A DNA stretch of 64,000 nucleotides. Source: Janibacter sp. Soil728. GTDB lineage: Bacteria; Actinomycetota; Actinomycetes; Actinomycetales; Dermatophilaceae. The notes beneath the pieces were generated by a model. The model was not told the DNA's origin and ran no database searches. It saw nothing but the letters and a program-made list of their open reading frames with translations. Position numbers and translations under genes: made by a program. The DNA is taken from contig NZ_LMRZ01000005.1 in the NCBI RefSeq assembly GCF_001428305.1, positions 295,392 through 359,391 of the forward strand, written 5' to 3'. This document shows, piece by piece, positions 42,317 to 51,428 of this stretch (within the stretch, counting starts at the first letter, position 1; each line of letters opens with the position of its first letter).

Positions 42317-42550
42317 TCAGCGCGTCAGACCCGCCTCGAGCTCGTCCAGGAAGGCGTCGACCTCCGCCATGTCGTAGCCGCTCCCCATGCGGACCGGACG
42401 GAAGACCGCGGTGGCGATGCGAGGCACAGGCTGCCCGGTCGAGATGGCGGTGAAGACCGAGTCGAGGAAGGCATCGACGTCACCGACGGCATAGCCCTCG
42501 CGGAACCGGGTCGTGGTGAACGTGGGGCGAGAGGCTCCTGTGCTGCTCAT
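42317..42550 (-). CDS. Small DivIVA-domain protein
   Basis: A 77-residue protein made of two DivIVA N-terminal-like motifs: TTRFREGYAVGDVDAFLDSV (about 13-32) and FRPVRMGSGYDMAEVDAFLD (about 50-69). Both have the F-x3-R-x2-GY-x3-(D/E)VDAFLD pattern. There is no coiled-coil tail, so it is too short to be Wag31 itself. It may bind curved membrane or partner with a larger DivIVA protein. Convergent with the PEBP gene. Confidence 0.82.
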   Translation of the reverse strand: MSSTGASRPTFTTTRFREGYAVGDVDAFLDSVFTAISTGQPVPRIATAVFRPVRMGSGYDMAEVDAFLDELEAGLTR

Positions 42551-42595
42551 CGCACGATTCTCTCCTGTCGGGTCCGCTGCGACCAGCCGGCACGC

Positions 42596-43405
42596 TCAGC
42601 GCACCCGGAGCTCCCAGGCGGCGACTGCCCCGGCGGCGGCCACGTTGAGGGAGTCCACTCCCCCGGCCATGGGGATCGTCACCGTGACGTCGACGCGGCC
42701 GAGGGTGCGGTGGGCGAGCCCGTCGCCCTCGGTCCCGAGGACGAGCGCGAGCCGCTCTGGCGGGTCCGCCGCGAGCTCGTCGAGACTGATCGCGTCGTCC
42801 GTGAGGGCCAGGGCGGCGACGGTGAACCCCGCGGCACGCAGGTCCTCGATCCCCGCCGGCCACGGCTCGATCCGCGTCCACGGGACCTGGAAGACCGTCC
42901 CCATCGAGACCCGGATGGCCCTGCGGTACAACGGGTCTGCGCATCGGGGTGTCACGAGCACGGCATCTGTCCCGAGCGCAGCCGCCGACCGGAAGATCGC
43001 TCCGACGTTGGTGTGGTCGACCACGTCCTCGATGACGAGGACCCGCCTCGCCCCGTCGAGGACCTCGGCGAGCGGCCTGACGGCCGGCCGGTGCATCGAC
43101 GCCAGCGCCCCGCGATGCAGGTTGAACCCCGTGATGTCCTCGATGATCTCGGCCGTGCCGGTGTAGACCGGCACGCCGCCAGCCTCGGCGTCCGCGACCA
43201 CGTCGGCCAGATCCGTCAGCCACCGCTCGCCCATGAGCATCGCGCGTGGTCGATGCCCGGCGGCCAGTGCCCGTCGGATGACCTTCTCGCTCTCGGCGAG
43301 ATAGAGCCCACCCTCCGGCTCGAGGACGCGGCGCATCTTGACATCGGTCAGCCCGACGAAGTCGCGCAGGCGCTCGTCAGTGGGGTCGGTGATGGGGATC
43401 GGCAC
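42596..43405 (-). CDS. TrmH/SpoU-family RNA 2'-O-methyltransferase
   Basis: A 269-residue SPOUT methyltransferase. An N-terminal substrate-binding region (LYLAESEKVIRRALAAG) is followed by the knotted domain: VLVIEDVVDHTNVGAIFRSA (motif 1 with the N and R), ALVLGTEGDGLAHRTL (motif 2) and VTIPMAGGVDSLNVAAAGAV (motif 3). Target rRNA or tRNA base is not determinable. Start GTG 43405 avoids overlapping the TSUP gene; a GTG at 43441 would add 12 residues. Confidence 0.88.
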   Translation of the reverse strand: MPIPITDPTDERLRDFVGLTDVKMRRVLEPEGGLYLAESEKVIRRALAAGHRPRAMLMGERWLTDLADVVADAEAGGVPVYTGTAEIIEDITGFNLHRGALASMHRPAVRPLAEVLDGARRVLVIEDVVDHTNVGAIFRSAAALGTDAVLVTPRCADPLYRRAIRVSMGTVFQVPWTRIEPWPAGIEDLRAAGFTVAALALTDDAISLDELAADPPERLALVLGTEGDGLAHRTLGRVDVTVTIPMAGGVDSLNVAAAGAVAAWELRVR

Positions 43406-43415
43406 AGGTGTGAGG

Positions 43416-44141
43416 CTAGATGAGCGTGCGGGCGATGACACTCACGCTCGCGACGACACAGAAGACGAGGACGCCCCGACGCACCGCGGCGGCGGGCAAC
43501 CGCCGCCTCACCGGACCGGCCACGAGGTGACCGAGCAGGACGAAGGGGGTCCACATCGCTCCCGCGCGGACCTGCTCCCACGTCGCGGCGCCCGCCAGGG
43601 CGAGACCGGCGACGGCCATCACGGCGCCGGCGATGAAGAAGACGGCCAGCGTGGCCCGCAACCGGTCGGGCGGCTCGTGGCGCAGGACGAGCGCGAAGAA
43701 GGGCCCGCCGATGGAGGCTGCTGTGCCGGAGACCCCGCTGATGGCACCCGCCGCCATCGCGTTGCTGCGCGTGAGTCGGATGTCGACCGCCACGACCGAG
43801 GCGATGACCGTGACGAGGATGAGGATTCCCACTGAGAGGGCGATCACGTCGGTGGACGTCGACGCGACGAGCCACACGCCGAGCGGTGTTGCGACCAGGC
43901 GTGCGCCGACGGCCCACCCGAGGGGACGCCACGAGATCTCACGGGGGCCGGAGGCCAGCTGCAGGATGGGCAGGACGAAGGCGCACACGAGCATGGACGT
44001 CGGCATGAGGTCGGGTCGCAGCACGACGACGAAGGGAGCGGAGACCACCGCGATCCCGAAGCCGATCGAGGACTGGACGAAGGCGCCGACGGCGACGACG
44101 AGCCCCAGGCAGAGGAGGACCGGGTCGATCCACTCGATCAC
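43416..44141 (-). CDS. TSUP/TauE-SafE family permease (second of two)
   Basis: A 241-residue protein with about eight TMs. The N-terminal half has VGAFVQSSIGFGIAVVSAPF and the second-half repeat GAISGVSGTAASIGGPFFAL, the TSUP paired motifs. Such permeases move sulfite, sulfonates, sulfoacetate or other small anions. Start GTG 44141 overlaps the upstream TSUP stop (GTGA), so the two are cotranscribed and may work together. Confidence 0.87.
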   Translation of the reverse strand: MIEWIDPVLLCLGLVVAVGAFVQSSIGFGIAVVSAPFVVVLRPDLMPTSMLVCAFVLPILQLASGPREISWRPLGWAVGARLVATPLGVWLVASTSTDVIALSVGILILVTVIASVVAVDIRLTRSNAMAAGAISGVSGTAASIGGPFFALVLRHEPPDRLRATLAVFFIAGAVMAVAGLALAGAATWEQVRAGAMWTPFVLLGHLVAGPVRRRLPAAAVRRGVLVFCVVASVSVIARTLI

Positions 44142-44920
44142 GGGAAGAACACGAACTTCACGATGCCCACCACGCCCACGACGACGATGACGGCGCGCAA
44201 GGCGTTCGGCGGCAGACGGCGTCCGTAGCGAGCCCCGAGGATGCCCCCGACTACGGCACCGATGCCGACGAGTCCGGCGATCCGCCAGTCGATCAGCTCG
44301 GGAGCGGTGATGATGAAGACCAGCGACCCGACCGCGTTGACCACGAGACCCAGGACGTTCTTCAGCCCGTTGAGCGCCTGGAGCGGCTCGGTGGACAGGG
44401 CCGAGAGCAGGCCGATGAGGATGACGCCCTGGGCGGCACCGAAGTATCCGCCGTAGACACCCGCGACGAGCACCCCTGCCATGAGCGCGACGAGGTGACC
44501 GGTGGGCATCGGCCCGCCGTCCTCGTGGTGCCCCTTGGTCCAGGCCTGGAGTCGGGGGCCGAAGATCACCAGCAGGATGCCGATGCCGATGAGGACCGGG
44601 ACGATCGCCTCGAAGGCTTCCGCCGGCAGCCACAGCAGGAGCAGGGCTCCCGTGATCGCGCCGAGGATCGACATCGGGGCCAGCTGCGCGAGCCGGCGGC
44701 CCATCCCCTTCATCTCGGGCAGGTAGCCCAGGCTGCCGCTCACACCCCCGGGGACCAGGCCGATGGAGTTGGAGACATTGGCCGTGACGGCAGGGACACC
44801 CAGCGCGAGCAGGACGGGGAAGGTCACGAGCGTGCCTGACCCGACGAGGGTGTTGATCCCTCCGGCCCATACGCCTGCGAGGACCACTGCACCCATCTCG
44901 AGCCACGACACCCGGCCCAC
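44138..44920 (-). CDS. TSUP/TauE-SafE family permease (first of two)
   Basis: A 260-residue, about eight-TM permease. Motifs: VWAGGINTLVGSGTLVTFPVLLALG (N-terminal repeat) and GVLVAGVYGGYFGAAQGVIL (second repeat), joined by a cytosolic loop with HHEDGG. It is not obviously similar to its neighbour beyond the family fold, so the pair is not a recent duplication. Confidence 0.9.
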   Translation of the reverse strand: MGRVSWLEMGAVVLAGVWAGGINTLVGSGTLVTFPVLLALGVPAVTANVSNSIGLVPGGVSGSLGYLPEMKGMGRRLAQLAPMSILGAITGALLLLWLPAEAFEAIVPVLIGIGILLVIFGPRLQAWTKGHHEDGGPMPTGHLVALMAGVLVAGVYGGYFGAAQGVILIGLLSALSTEPLQALNGLKNVLGLVVNAVGSLVFIITAPELIDWRIAGLVGIGAVVGGILGARYGRRLPPNALRAVIVVVGVVGIVKFVFFP

Positions 44921-44972
44921 CCTAGACGGGGCGGACCGGGTGTCAGGTCATCGGGATGCCACGCGGAACGCG

Positions 44973-46157
44973 TCAGTGCGAGGCGTCCGGGTCGCCCTGC
45001 ACCGGCGGGGCCGGCGGCTGCTCGGGTGCCTCGGGACCCTCCGGGCCACTCCCCTGCGGCTGCGTCTCCTCGGTCGGTACCTGCGGACGCCCAGGCGCTG
45101 CCTGCGAGGGCTGCACCCGTGATGCGGGGGTCGCGTGCTCACTGGCCTCGCGCGAGGCCTGGCCGGCCTGACCGCGTGCCTCGGCCAGCGCCTGGCCCGG
45201 GTCCTCCAGCGCGGTCTCGGCGAAGACATTGGAGTCGTCCTCGGGACCCGGGTCGACAAATTCCTCGGCGTCGACGCCGTGTCCGTCAGTGCCATTGCCG
45301 CCAAGTGCCCCACCGATGCCGCGCAGGGCGTCAGTGAGCTCGCTCGGGATGATCCACATCTTGTTGGCATCACCCGTCGCGATCTGGGGCAGCACCTGCA
45401 GGTACTGGTAGGCGAGCAGCTTCTGCGTCGGCTTGCCGCGGTGGATCGCGTCGAAGACCTGCTTGATGGCGCGGGACTGGCCCTGGGCCTCCAGGACAGC
45501 CGCCTGGGCCGAGCCCTCGGCACGCAGGATGGCCGACTGCTTCTCGCCCTCTGCGGTGAGGATGGAGGACTGCTTGACGCCCTCGGCGTTGAGGATCGCC
45601 GCACGGCGGTCGCGCTCGGCCTTCATCTGCTTCTCCATCGACTCCTGGATCGACAACGGCGGGTCGATCGCCTTGAGCTCGACGCGGTTGACGCGGATGC
45701 CCCAGCGTCCGGTCGCCTCGTCGAGCGCCCCTCGCAGCCGGCCATTGATCTGGTCGCGACTGGTCAGGGCCTGCTCCAGGTCGAGGGAGCCGATGACATT
45801 GCGCAGGGTCGTGACCGTCAGCTGCTCGATGCCCTGGATGAAGTTGGCGATCTCGTACACGGCCCGCTTGGCGTCGGTGACCGTGTAGTAGATGACCGTG
45901 TCGATGTTGACGACCAGGTTGTCGGACGTGATGACCGGCTGCGGCGGGAAGCTCACAACCTGCTCACGCAGGTCGACGCTGGCGCGCACCCTGTCGACGA
46001 AGGGGATGAGGATGTGGATCCCGCCCTCGAGGGTGCGGGAGTAGCGGCCGAGTCGCTCGATGATCAGCGCGGTCTGCTGCGGAACGATCCGCACCGTCTT
46101 GAAGAGCATGACGAGCGCGAAGACGAGCAGTACTGCGAGGAAGATCAGGATGCCCAT
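44973..46157 (-). CDS. SPFH/band 7 (QmcA/stomatin-like) membrane protein
   Basis: A 394-residue protein: N-terminal TM (LIFLAVLLVFALVMLF), band 7 domain (VPQQTALIIERLGRYSRTLE, then VDLREQVVSFPPQPVITSDN), a coiled-coil with repeated AEGEKQSAILRAEG-type units at about 190-225, and a long Pro/Glu/Gln-rich disordered tail (from about 295). Forms membrane microdomain oligomers. It follows the NfeD-like gene, its usual partner. Confidence 0.93.
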   Translation of the reverse strand: MGILIFLAVLLVFALVMLFKTVRIVPQQTALIIERLGRYSRTLEGGIHILIPFVDRVRASVDLREQVVSFPPQPVITSDNLVVNIDTVIYYTVTDAKRAVYEIANFIQGIEQLTVTTLRNVIGSLDLEQALTSRDQINGRLRGALDEATGRWGIRVNRVELKAIDPPLSIQESMEKQMKAERDRRAAILNAEGVKQSSILTAEGEKQSAILRAEGSAQAAVLEAQGQSRAIKQVFDAIHRGKPTQKLLAYQYLQVLPQIATGDANKMWIIPSELTDALRGIGGALGGNGTDGHGVDAEEFVDPGPEDDSNVFAETALEDPGQALAEARGQAGQASREASEHATPASRVQPSQAAPGRPQVPTEETQPQGSGPEGPEAPEQPPAPPVQGDPDASH

Positions 46158-46251
46158 GGGTGTCCTTTCGGGTGTCGGACCGGTCGCTGTGCCCCGGTCC
46201 TCCTTGGGGAGACGCCCGATGGACGTCCCTCGTGCGTGACGGACCGGGCCG

Positions 46252-46707
46252 TCAGGTCAGGTTCTGGTGGGTGACGATCGCCGTGGCGCCGTCGATGGAG
46301 AGCACTCGGACCTCGGTACCCGGTTCGCACGCGGGGCTGCCGTCGGGGACCCGCGCGCTCCACGTCTCGCCGGCCAGACGGACTCGGCCGTCGGTCTCCG
46401 TCACCGTCTCGAGCACCCGCGCGCTCCTCCCGGACAGTGCGCCCGACCCGATGTCGGCGGAGGCTGCCGGGTTGGTGAACTGGCGCTTGATGATCGGCCG
46501 CACGACGGCGATGAGCAGCAGCGCAACGATGACGGCCACCACGACCTGGAGGACGACCGGCGCGCCCAGCGCTGCCGCAAGGGCACCCATGAGGGCGCCG
46601 CCGAAGAGCATGACGAAGACGAAGTCCACGGTCATCGCCTCGATGGCGATGAGCACGAGTGCCAGCCCCATCCAGGCCAGCCACAGGTTGTCACCCAACC
46701 AGTCCAT
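46252..46707 (-). CDS. NfeD-like membrane protein
   Basis: A 151-residue protein with three to four TMs (WLAWMGLALVLIAIEAM, FVFVMLFGGALMGALAAAL, VVLQVVVAVIVALLLIAVV) and a C-terminal OB-fold domain (ARVLETVTETDGRVRLAGET, then VRVLSIDGATAIV). NfeD proteins pair with SPFH proteins, as here. Two ATGs are possible (46713, 46707); AAGGGGG sits 6 bases before the second and runs into the first, so 46707 is chosen. Confidence 0.9.
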   Translation of the reverse strand: MDWLGDNLWLAWMGLALVLIAIEAMTVDFVFVMLFGGALMGALAAALGAPVVLQVVVAVIVALLLIAVVRPIIKRQFTNPAASADIGSGALSGRSARVLETVTETDGRVRLAGETWSARVPDGSPACEPGTEVRVLSIDGATAIVTHQNLT

Positions 46708-46805
46708 GCTCATCCCCCTTGTGCTCGCGTGTGTCCATCATGCCCAACGGTGCTGTGAGAGTGATCACCGGCGCACCGGGTGCGACCACCCAGTGTCGAA
46801 GGGGG

Positions 46806-47591
46806 TCAGCCGCGCGCTCGTGCCGACCAGCGGTCCCCGTGCTGCTCCAGCACCAGGTCGAGACCGAAGGTGTCCGACAGGTTGGCCTCGGTGAGCGTGA
46901 TCTCGATCGGCCCCTGCGCGACGACCCGGCCCTCGCGCAGGAGGAGCACATCGGTGAAGTTGGGCGGGATCTCCTCGACGTGGTGGGTGACCATCACGAG
47001 GGCAGGAGCCTCCAGGTCGCCGGCGATGGCACCGAGGCGCTGGACGAGGTCCTCGCGGCCGCCGAGGTCGAGACCGGCGGCAGGCTCGTCGAGGAGCATC
47101 AGCTCCGGGTCGGTCATGAGCGCCCGGGCGATCTGGACGCGCTTGCGCTCCCCCTCCGACAAGGTCCCGTAGGTGCGGTCGCTCAGGTGGCCCGCTCCGA
47201 GCGCCTCGAGGAGCTCGCGAGCACGCGCGTGGTCGAGATCGTCGTAGCCCTCGCGCCAGCGACCGACGACGCCCCACGACGCCGTGACGACGACATCGGA
47301 GACTCTCTCGCTGCCGGGGATGCGGTCGGCGAGAGAGGCCGAGGCCAGCCCGATGCGCGGCCTCAGGTCGAAGACGTCGACGGCGCCGAGGACCTCGCCG
47401 AGGATGCCGACGACCCCTCGGGTGGGGTGCATGCGAGCCGAAGCGAGCTGCAGAAGCGTGGTCTTGCCAGCACCGTTGGGCCCGAGGACGACCCACCGCT
47501 GGCCCTCCTCGACCTCCCAGTCGATCTCGGAGACGAGCGTCGACTCACCACGGACGACGGTGGCACCGGCCAGTGCGAGGACATCACTCAT
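46806..47591 (-). CDS. ABC transporter ATP-binding protein (soluble, orphan)
   Basis: A 261-residue ABC ATPase with Walker A (LGPNGAGKTTLLQLAS), signature (TLSEGERKRVQIARAL, the C-loop as SEGE instead of SGGQ), Walker B (MLLDEPAAGLDLGG) and the H-loop (VMVTHH). No permease gene is adjacent. Similar orphan ATPases (YlmA/ModF-like) exist in actinobacteria. Partner and substrate unknown. Divergent from the 251-residue gene with a 38-bp gap. Confidence 0.9.
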   Translation of the reverse strand: MSDVLALAGATVVRGESTLVSEIDWEVEEGQRWVVLGPNGAGKTTLLQLASARMHPTRGVVGILGEVLGAVDVFDLRPRIGLASASLADRIPGSERVSDVVVTASWGVVGRWREGYDDLDHARARELLEALGAGHLSDRTYGTLSEGERKRVQIARALMTDPELMLLDEPAAGLDLGGREDLVQRLGAIAGDLEAPALVMVTHHVEEIPPNFTDVLLLREGRVVAQGPIEITLTEANLSDTFGLDLVLEQHGDRWSARARG

Positions 47592-47629
47592 GGACCCGAC
47601 CCTATCGACCGCGAACTACCATCGTTGCG

Positions 47630-48385
47630 ATGCCCGAGCTGCCTGCCTCCGTCCGTGTCGCCCTGTGGGTCACGCATGCCTGGTCCGGCGGCACGACACT
47701 CACCCACGCGATCGAGCGCGCACTGCCCGATGTCGACCACACCGAGGGCCTCGTCGAGCAGGTCCGCGTGTGGCGGGACATGGGCGAAGCAGCCCTCCTC
47801 GTCGCGCTCCCCGGTCCCGGAGACCTCGGCGGACTGCCACGCTGTGGCCCCATCGCGACCGACGCCGCAGTCCACGCCGGCGAGGCCGTCTTCGTGGCCG
47901 GTCTCGGCGGGATGCTCGTGCCATCGATCTCGACCTTCGGCTCGGAGGGGGCCCAGGGTCTGCGCATCGACTGGGTCGAGCACGATGCCGACCCGGTGCC
48001 ACCCCACCGCATCGAGGCGCTGGAGCCCTCGCAGCTCGAGCGGCACCTGCGCCGCGAGCTGCTCGCCTCCGTCGAGGAGCTGGACCGCATCGGCGGTGCG
48101 CCCTGGGCGGATGACCTGTCGCGTGATCTCGTCGACGACCGCCTCGGGGCCGACTGGTCCTTGCCCGACGCCCTGCCAGAGCGCGCCCGCAAGGTGATCG
48201 GCCTGGCAGGAACCGTCGCCGTGGCCGCCGAGATCGGCCTCAGCTCCTCGGGAGCGGTCACCGCCGCTCACGACGCGACCCGGTCCGCCGCGCTGCGCCG
48301 GCTCGCTCGGACCTGCGAGCAGAGCCTCGCCGATGCCACCAATGCCGCGTGCGCCCAGATGGCCGGCTGGGTCCCCATCCGGTGA
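47630..48385 (+). CDS. Conserved actinobacterial protein of unknown function
   Basis: A 251-residue soluble protein with no recognised domain. Visible features: an N-terminal strand/helix (VRVALWVTHAWSGGTTLTHA), a Gly-rich centre (PGPGDLGGLPRCGP, VFVAGLGGMLVPSISTFG) and a helical C-terminus ending QMAGWVPIR. Codon use matches the neighbours. Its stop overlaps the start of the frameshifted acetyltransferase. Confidence 0.7.
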   Translation: MPELPASVRVALWVTHAWSGGTTLTHAIERALPDVDHTEGLVEQVRVWRDMGEAALLVALPGPGDLGGLPRCGPIATDAAVHAGEAVFVAGLGGMLVPSISTFGSEGAQGLRIDWVEHDADPVPPHRIEALEPSQLERHLRRELLASVEELDRIGGAPWADDLSRDLVDDRLGADWSLPDALPERARKVIGLAGTVAVAAEIGLSSSGAVTAAHDATRSAALRRLARTCEQSLADATNAACAQMAGWVPIR

Positions 48386-48907
48386 CGTGCGTCCGGCCGC
48401 TGCACACGGAGCGACTCCGGCTGCTCCCTGCGCAGCCGCAGGACCTCCCCTTCCTCGTCGAGCTCGACTCCGACCCGGAGGTGCTGCGCCACATCCTCGG
48501 CCGTGGCCGGACCGCGCAGGAGGCGCGACCACTGGGCACCGCAGCTGCCCGGGCCGATGTGGATCGGGCACGTCGACGACCAACCGGTGGGTTGGTGGGC
48601 CGTGTGGCCGCGCGAAGGGGGCGTGGCCGAGCTCGGCTACCGGCTCGCTCGTCGCTGGTGGCGGCAGGGCCTGGCCGTCGAGGGTGCCAGTGCCGTAGTG
48701 ACCGAAGCCTTCGCCGACCCGCAGCTCGACGTCGTGCGAGCCGAGACGATGGTCGTCAACACCGGGTCGCGCGGCGTGATGCGCCGGCTCGGTATGCGTG
48801 AGCTGCGCACGGAGGTTCGTGAGTGGGGCGAGCCGCTCCCGGGCGCGGAGCTCGGCGAGGTGATCAGCGAGATCACCCGTCAGGACTGGTGCCGCACGCT
48901 CTCGTAG
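48382..48907 (+). pseudogene. GNAT acetyltransferase gene with a frameshift
   Basis: The N-terminal half (RPLHTERLRLLPAQPQDLPF, then LDSDPEVLRHILGRGRTAQE) reads from GTG 48382. The C-terminal half (GPMWIGHVDDQPVGWWAVWP, AELGYRLARRWWRQGLAVEG and TMVVNTGSRGVMRRLGMREL) reads in the +1 frame to 48907. The shift occurs near 48523-48527 in GGCGCGACC, where one extra C (or two missing bases) would explain it. Together they give a complete RimJ/RimL-type acetyltransferase of about 175 residues. Sequencing error, true pseudogene and recoding are all possible. Confidence 0.8.
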
Positions 48908-50076
48908 ACGGCCATGGTCTGGTCGCCGATGCTCGTCCACGAAAACTGCGAGACGGCGCGCTCACGCCCAGCGGCTCCCCGTTCGCGTGCCCGCGCAGGA
49001 TCGGACAGCGCGTCGGTGAGGGCACCCGCGAGATCGGCCTCGAACCCGTCGGTGTCCACCGGGGCACCCGTGCCGTCCTGAACCTGCTCGATCGGGACGA
49101 GCCACCCGGTCTCCCCGTCGACCACGACCTCGGGGATCCCGCCCGTGGCGGTGGCGACGACCGGCAGCCCGCACGCCATCGCCTCGAGGTTGACGATGCC
49201 CAGGGGCTCGTAGACCGAGGGGCAGGCGAAGACGGTCGCGGACGTCAGCAGCGCGATGACCTCGGCCCGCGGGAGCATCTCGGGGATCCAGACGACGCCG
49301 TCACGCACGGACCGCAGCTGCGTGATCAGCTGTTCGACCTCGGCGAGGATCTCCGGGGTGTCCGGGGCGCCGGCGCAGAGCACGAGCTGCACCTCCGGCG
49401 GCAGTGCACGGGCGGCCCGCAGGAGGTGGGGCAGGCCCTTCTGTCGGGTGATGCGCCCGACGAAGAGCACCGAGGGACGGTCAGGGTCGACGCCGTGGCG
49501 GCGCAGGACCGTCAGGTCCTCTGCTGGCTGCCACAGCTGCGAGTCGATGCCGTTGTGCACGACGTGGACGCGATCGGGATCGATCGCCGGGTAGCTGCGC
49601 AGGATGTCGGCCCGCATGCCATGGCTGACGGCGATGACACCGGCGGCGGCCTCGTAGGCGGTGCGCTCCACCCACGAGCTCAGGGCGTAACCGCCGCCGA
49701 GCTGCTCGGCCTTCCACGGGCGCAGCGGCTCGAGGCTGTGCGCGGAGACGACGTGCGGGACCCCGTGCAGGAGCGAGGCGGTGTGACCGGCGAAGTTGGC
49801 GTACCAGGTGTGGCTGTGGACCAGGTCCGTCCCCCCGCAGTCGGCCGCCATCGCCAGGTCGACGCCCATCGTCGTGAGGGCGGGGTTGGCCCCTGCGAGG
49901 CCGGGCGGGTCCGCGTAGCCGGTGGTCCCCCCTTCGCCCCGCGGGTCGCCGAAGCAGCGCACGCGCACGTCGGTGTCACCACGCTCGCGCAAGGCCCGGG
50001 TCAGCTCCGCGACGTGGACCCCCGCCCCGCCGTACACCGCGGGTGGGTACTCCTTGCTGAGGATGTCGACGCGCAT
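48880..50076 (-). CDS. glgA: Glycogen synthase / alpha-maltose-1-phosphate synthase (GT4)
   Basis: A 398-residue GT4 glycosyltransferase of the actinobacterial GlgA/GlgM type. It opens MRVDILSKEYPPAVYGGAGV, has LVHSHTWYANFAGHTASLLH, PHVVSAHSLEPLRPWKAEQL, VLFVGRITRQKGLPHLL and the donor motif PSVYEPLGIVNLEAMACGLP. In this family the ADP-glucose donor is used to make alpha-glucan or maltose 1-phosphate. It is divergent from glgC, which makes ADP-glucose. Its 3' end overlaps the frameshifted acetyltransferase by 28 bp. Confidence 0.9.
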   Translation of the reverse strand: MRVDILSKEYPPAVYGGAGVHVAELTRALRERGDTDVRVRCFGDPRGEGGTTGYADPPGLAGANPALTTMGVDLAMAADCGGTDLVHSHTWYANFAGHTASLLHGVPHVVSAHSLEPLRPWKAEQLGGGYALSSWVERTAYEAAAGVIAVSHGMRADILRSYPAIDPDRVHVVHNGIDSQLWQPAEDLTVLRRHGVDPDRPSVLFVGRITRQKGLPHLLRAARALPPEVQLVLCAGAPDTPEILAEVEQLITQLRSVRDGVVWIPEMLPRAEVIALLTSATVFACPSVYEPLGIVNLEAMACGLPVVATATGGIPEVVVDGETGWLVPIEQVQDGTGAPVDTDGFEADLAGALTDALSDPARARERGAAGRERAVSQFSWTSIGDQTMAVYESVRHQS

Positions 50077-50177
50077 GGCGTCACCCTATGGCCGGCCTGC
50101 TCTTGCGACTAGGTTTGGGCAGGACGAAGGCGCCGGCCCCGGCCGGACGTCAGTGAGCGACGAGAGGGAGCCTGATC

Positions 50178-51419
50178 GTGCGCAGCCAACCCAAGGTCCT
50201 GACCATCGTGCTCGCCGGCGGCGAGGGCAAACGCCTCATGCCGCTGACCGCTGACCGCGCCAAGCCAGCCGTCCCCTTCGGCGGGATCTATCGCCTCGTC
50301 GACTTCGCCCTGAGCAATGTCGTCAACTCGGGCTACGCCAAGATCATCGTGCTCACCCAGTACAAGTCGCACAGCCTCGACCGGCACGTCAGCCAGGCCT
50401 GGCGGCTGGCCTCGCCCCTGGGCCACTACGTGGCACCCATCCCGGCCCAGCAGCGGCGCGGCAAGAGCTGGTACACGGGCAGCGCGGACGCGATCTACCA
50501 GTCCCTCAACGCGATCGTCGACGAGCGGCCCGACATCGTCGTGGTCGTCGGTGCCGACCACGTGTACCGGATGGACTTCTCCGACATGGTCGCCCAGCAC
50601 ATCGAGACCGGCGCCGACTGCACGGTCGCGGCCATCCGGCAACCGATCGCCATGGCCGACCAGTTCGGCGTCATGGAGGTGGCTGACGACGGGCGACGGA
50701 TCACCGCCTTCCGGGAGAAGCCGAGCGACCCGGCCGGGCTGCCCGATGCACCCCACGAGATCTACGCGTCGATGGGCAACTACGTCTTCAGCGCGCAGGC
50801 GCTCATGGACGCGGTCAAGCGCGATGCCGAGCTGGAGAGCAAGCACGACATGGGTGGGGACATCGTCCCTGACCTCGTCTCGCGGGGGTCGGCATACGCC
50901 TACGACTTCGCGGACAACACCGTGCCGGGGTCGAGCGACCGCGACCGCGGCTACTGGCGCGACGTCGGGACGCTCGACAGCTACTTCGACGCACACATGG
51001 ACCTGACGTCGATCCACCCCGTCTTCAACCTCTACAACTACAGCTGGCCGATCAACACCAACCACGGCCCCTACCCGCCGGCGAAGTTCGTCCACGCCGA
51101 CGGCGAGCGGGCCGGCGGGGCCAACAACTCGATCGTCTCCCCCGGCGTGGTCGTCTCCGGCGGGCACGTGCACAACAGCGTCTTGTCCCCCGGCGTCTTT
51201 GTCCACAGCTACAGCGACGTGCTGGACAGCGTGCTGCTCGACGGTGTGGACGTGGGCCGGTACGCACATCTGAACAGGGTCATCGTCGACAAGGGGGTGC
51301 ACCTTCCGGAGGGAATCCGCCTCGGGCACGACCACGACGAGGACCGGGCGCGTGGCCTGCACGTCACCGAGTCGGGGATCACCGTGGTGGGCAAGGGATA
51401 CGTCTTCGACCAGACCTAG
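50178..51419 (+). CDS. glgC: Glucose-1-phosphate adenylyltransferase
   Basis: Makes ADP-glucose, the committed step of bacterial glycogen synthesis. The 413-residue protein has the nucleotide loop [20 protein letters not shown], the [12 protein letters not shown] motif, [15 protein letters not shown] and a C-terminal left-handed beta-helix ([20 protein letters not shown]). Length is normal. It begins 101 bp from the divergent glgA; a shared regulatory region is likely. Confidence 0.97.
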   Translation: MRSQPKVLTIVLAGGEGKRLMPLTADRAKPAVPFGGIYRLVDFALSNVVNSGYAKIIVLTQYKSHSLDRHVSQAWRLASPLGHYVAPIPAQQRRGKSWYTGSADAIYQSLNAIVDERPDIVVVVGADHVYRMDFSDMVAQHIETGADCTVAAIRQPIAMADQFGVMEVADDGRRITAFREKPSDPAGLPDAPHEIYASMGNYVFSAQALMDAVKRDAELESKHDMGGDIVPDLVSRGSAYAYDFADNTVPGSSDRDRGYWRDVGTLDSYFDAHMDLTSIHPVFNLYNYSWPINTNHGPYPPAKFVHADGERAGGANNSIVSPGVVVSGGHVHNSVLSPGVFVHSYSDVLDSVLLDGVDVGRYAHLNRVIVDKGVHLPEGIRLGHDHDEDRARGLHVTESGITVVGKGYVFDQT

Positions 51420-51428
51420 ACTCCTGCC

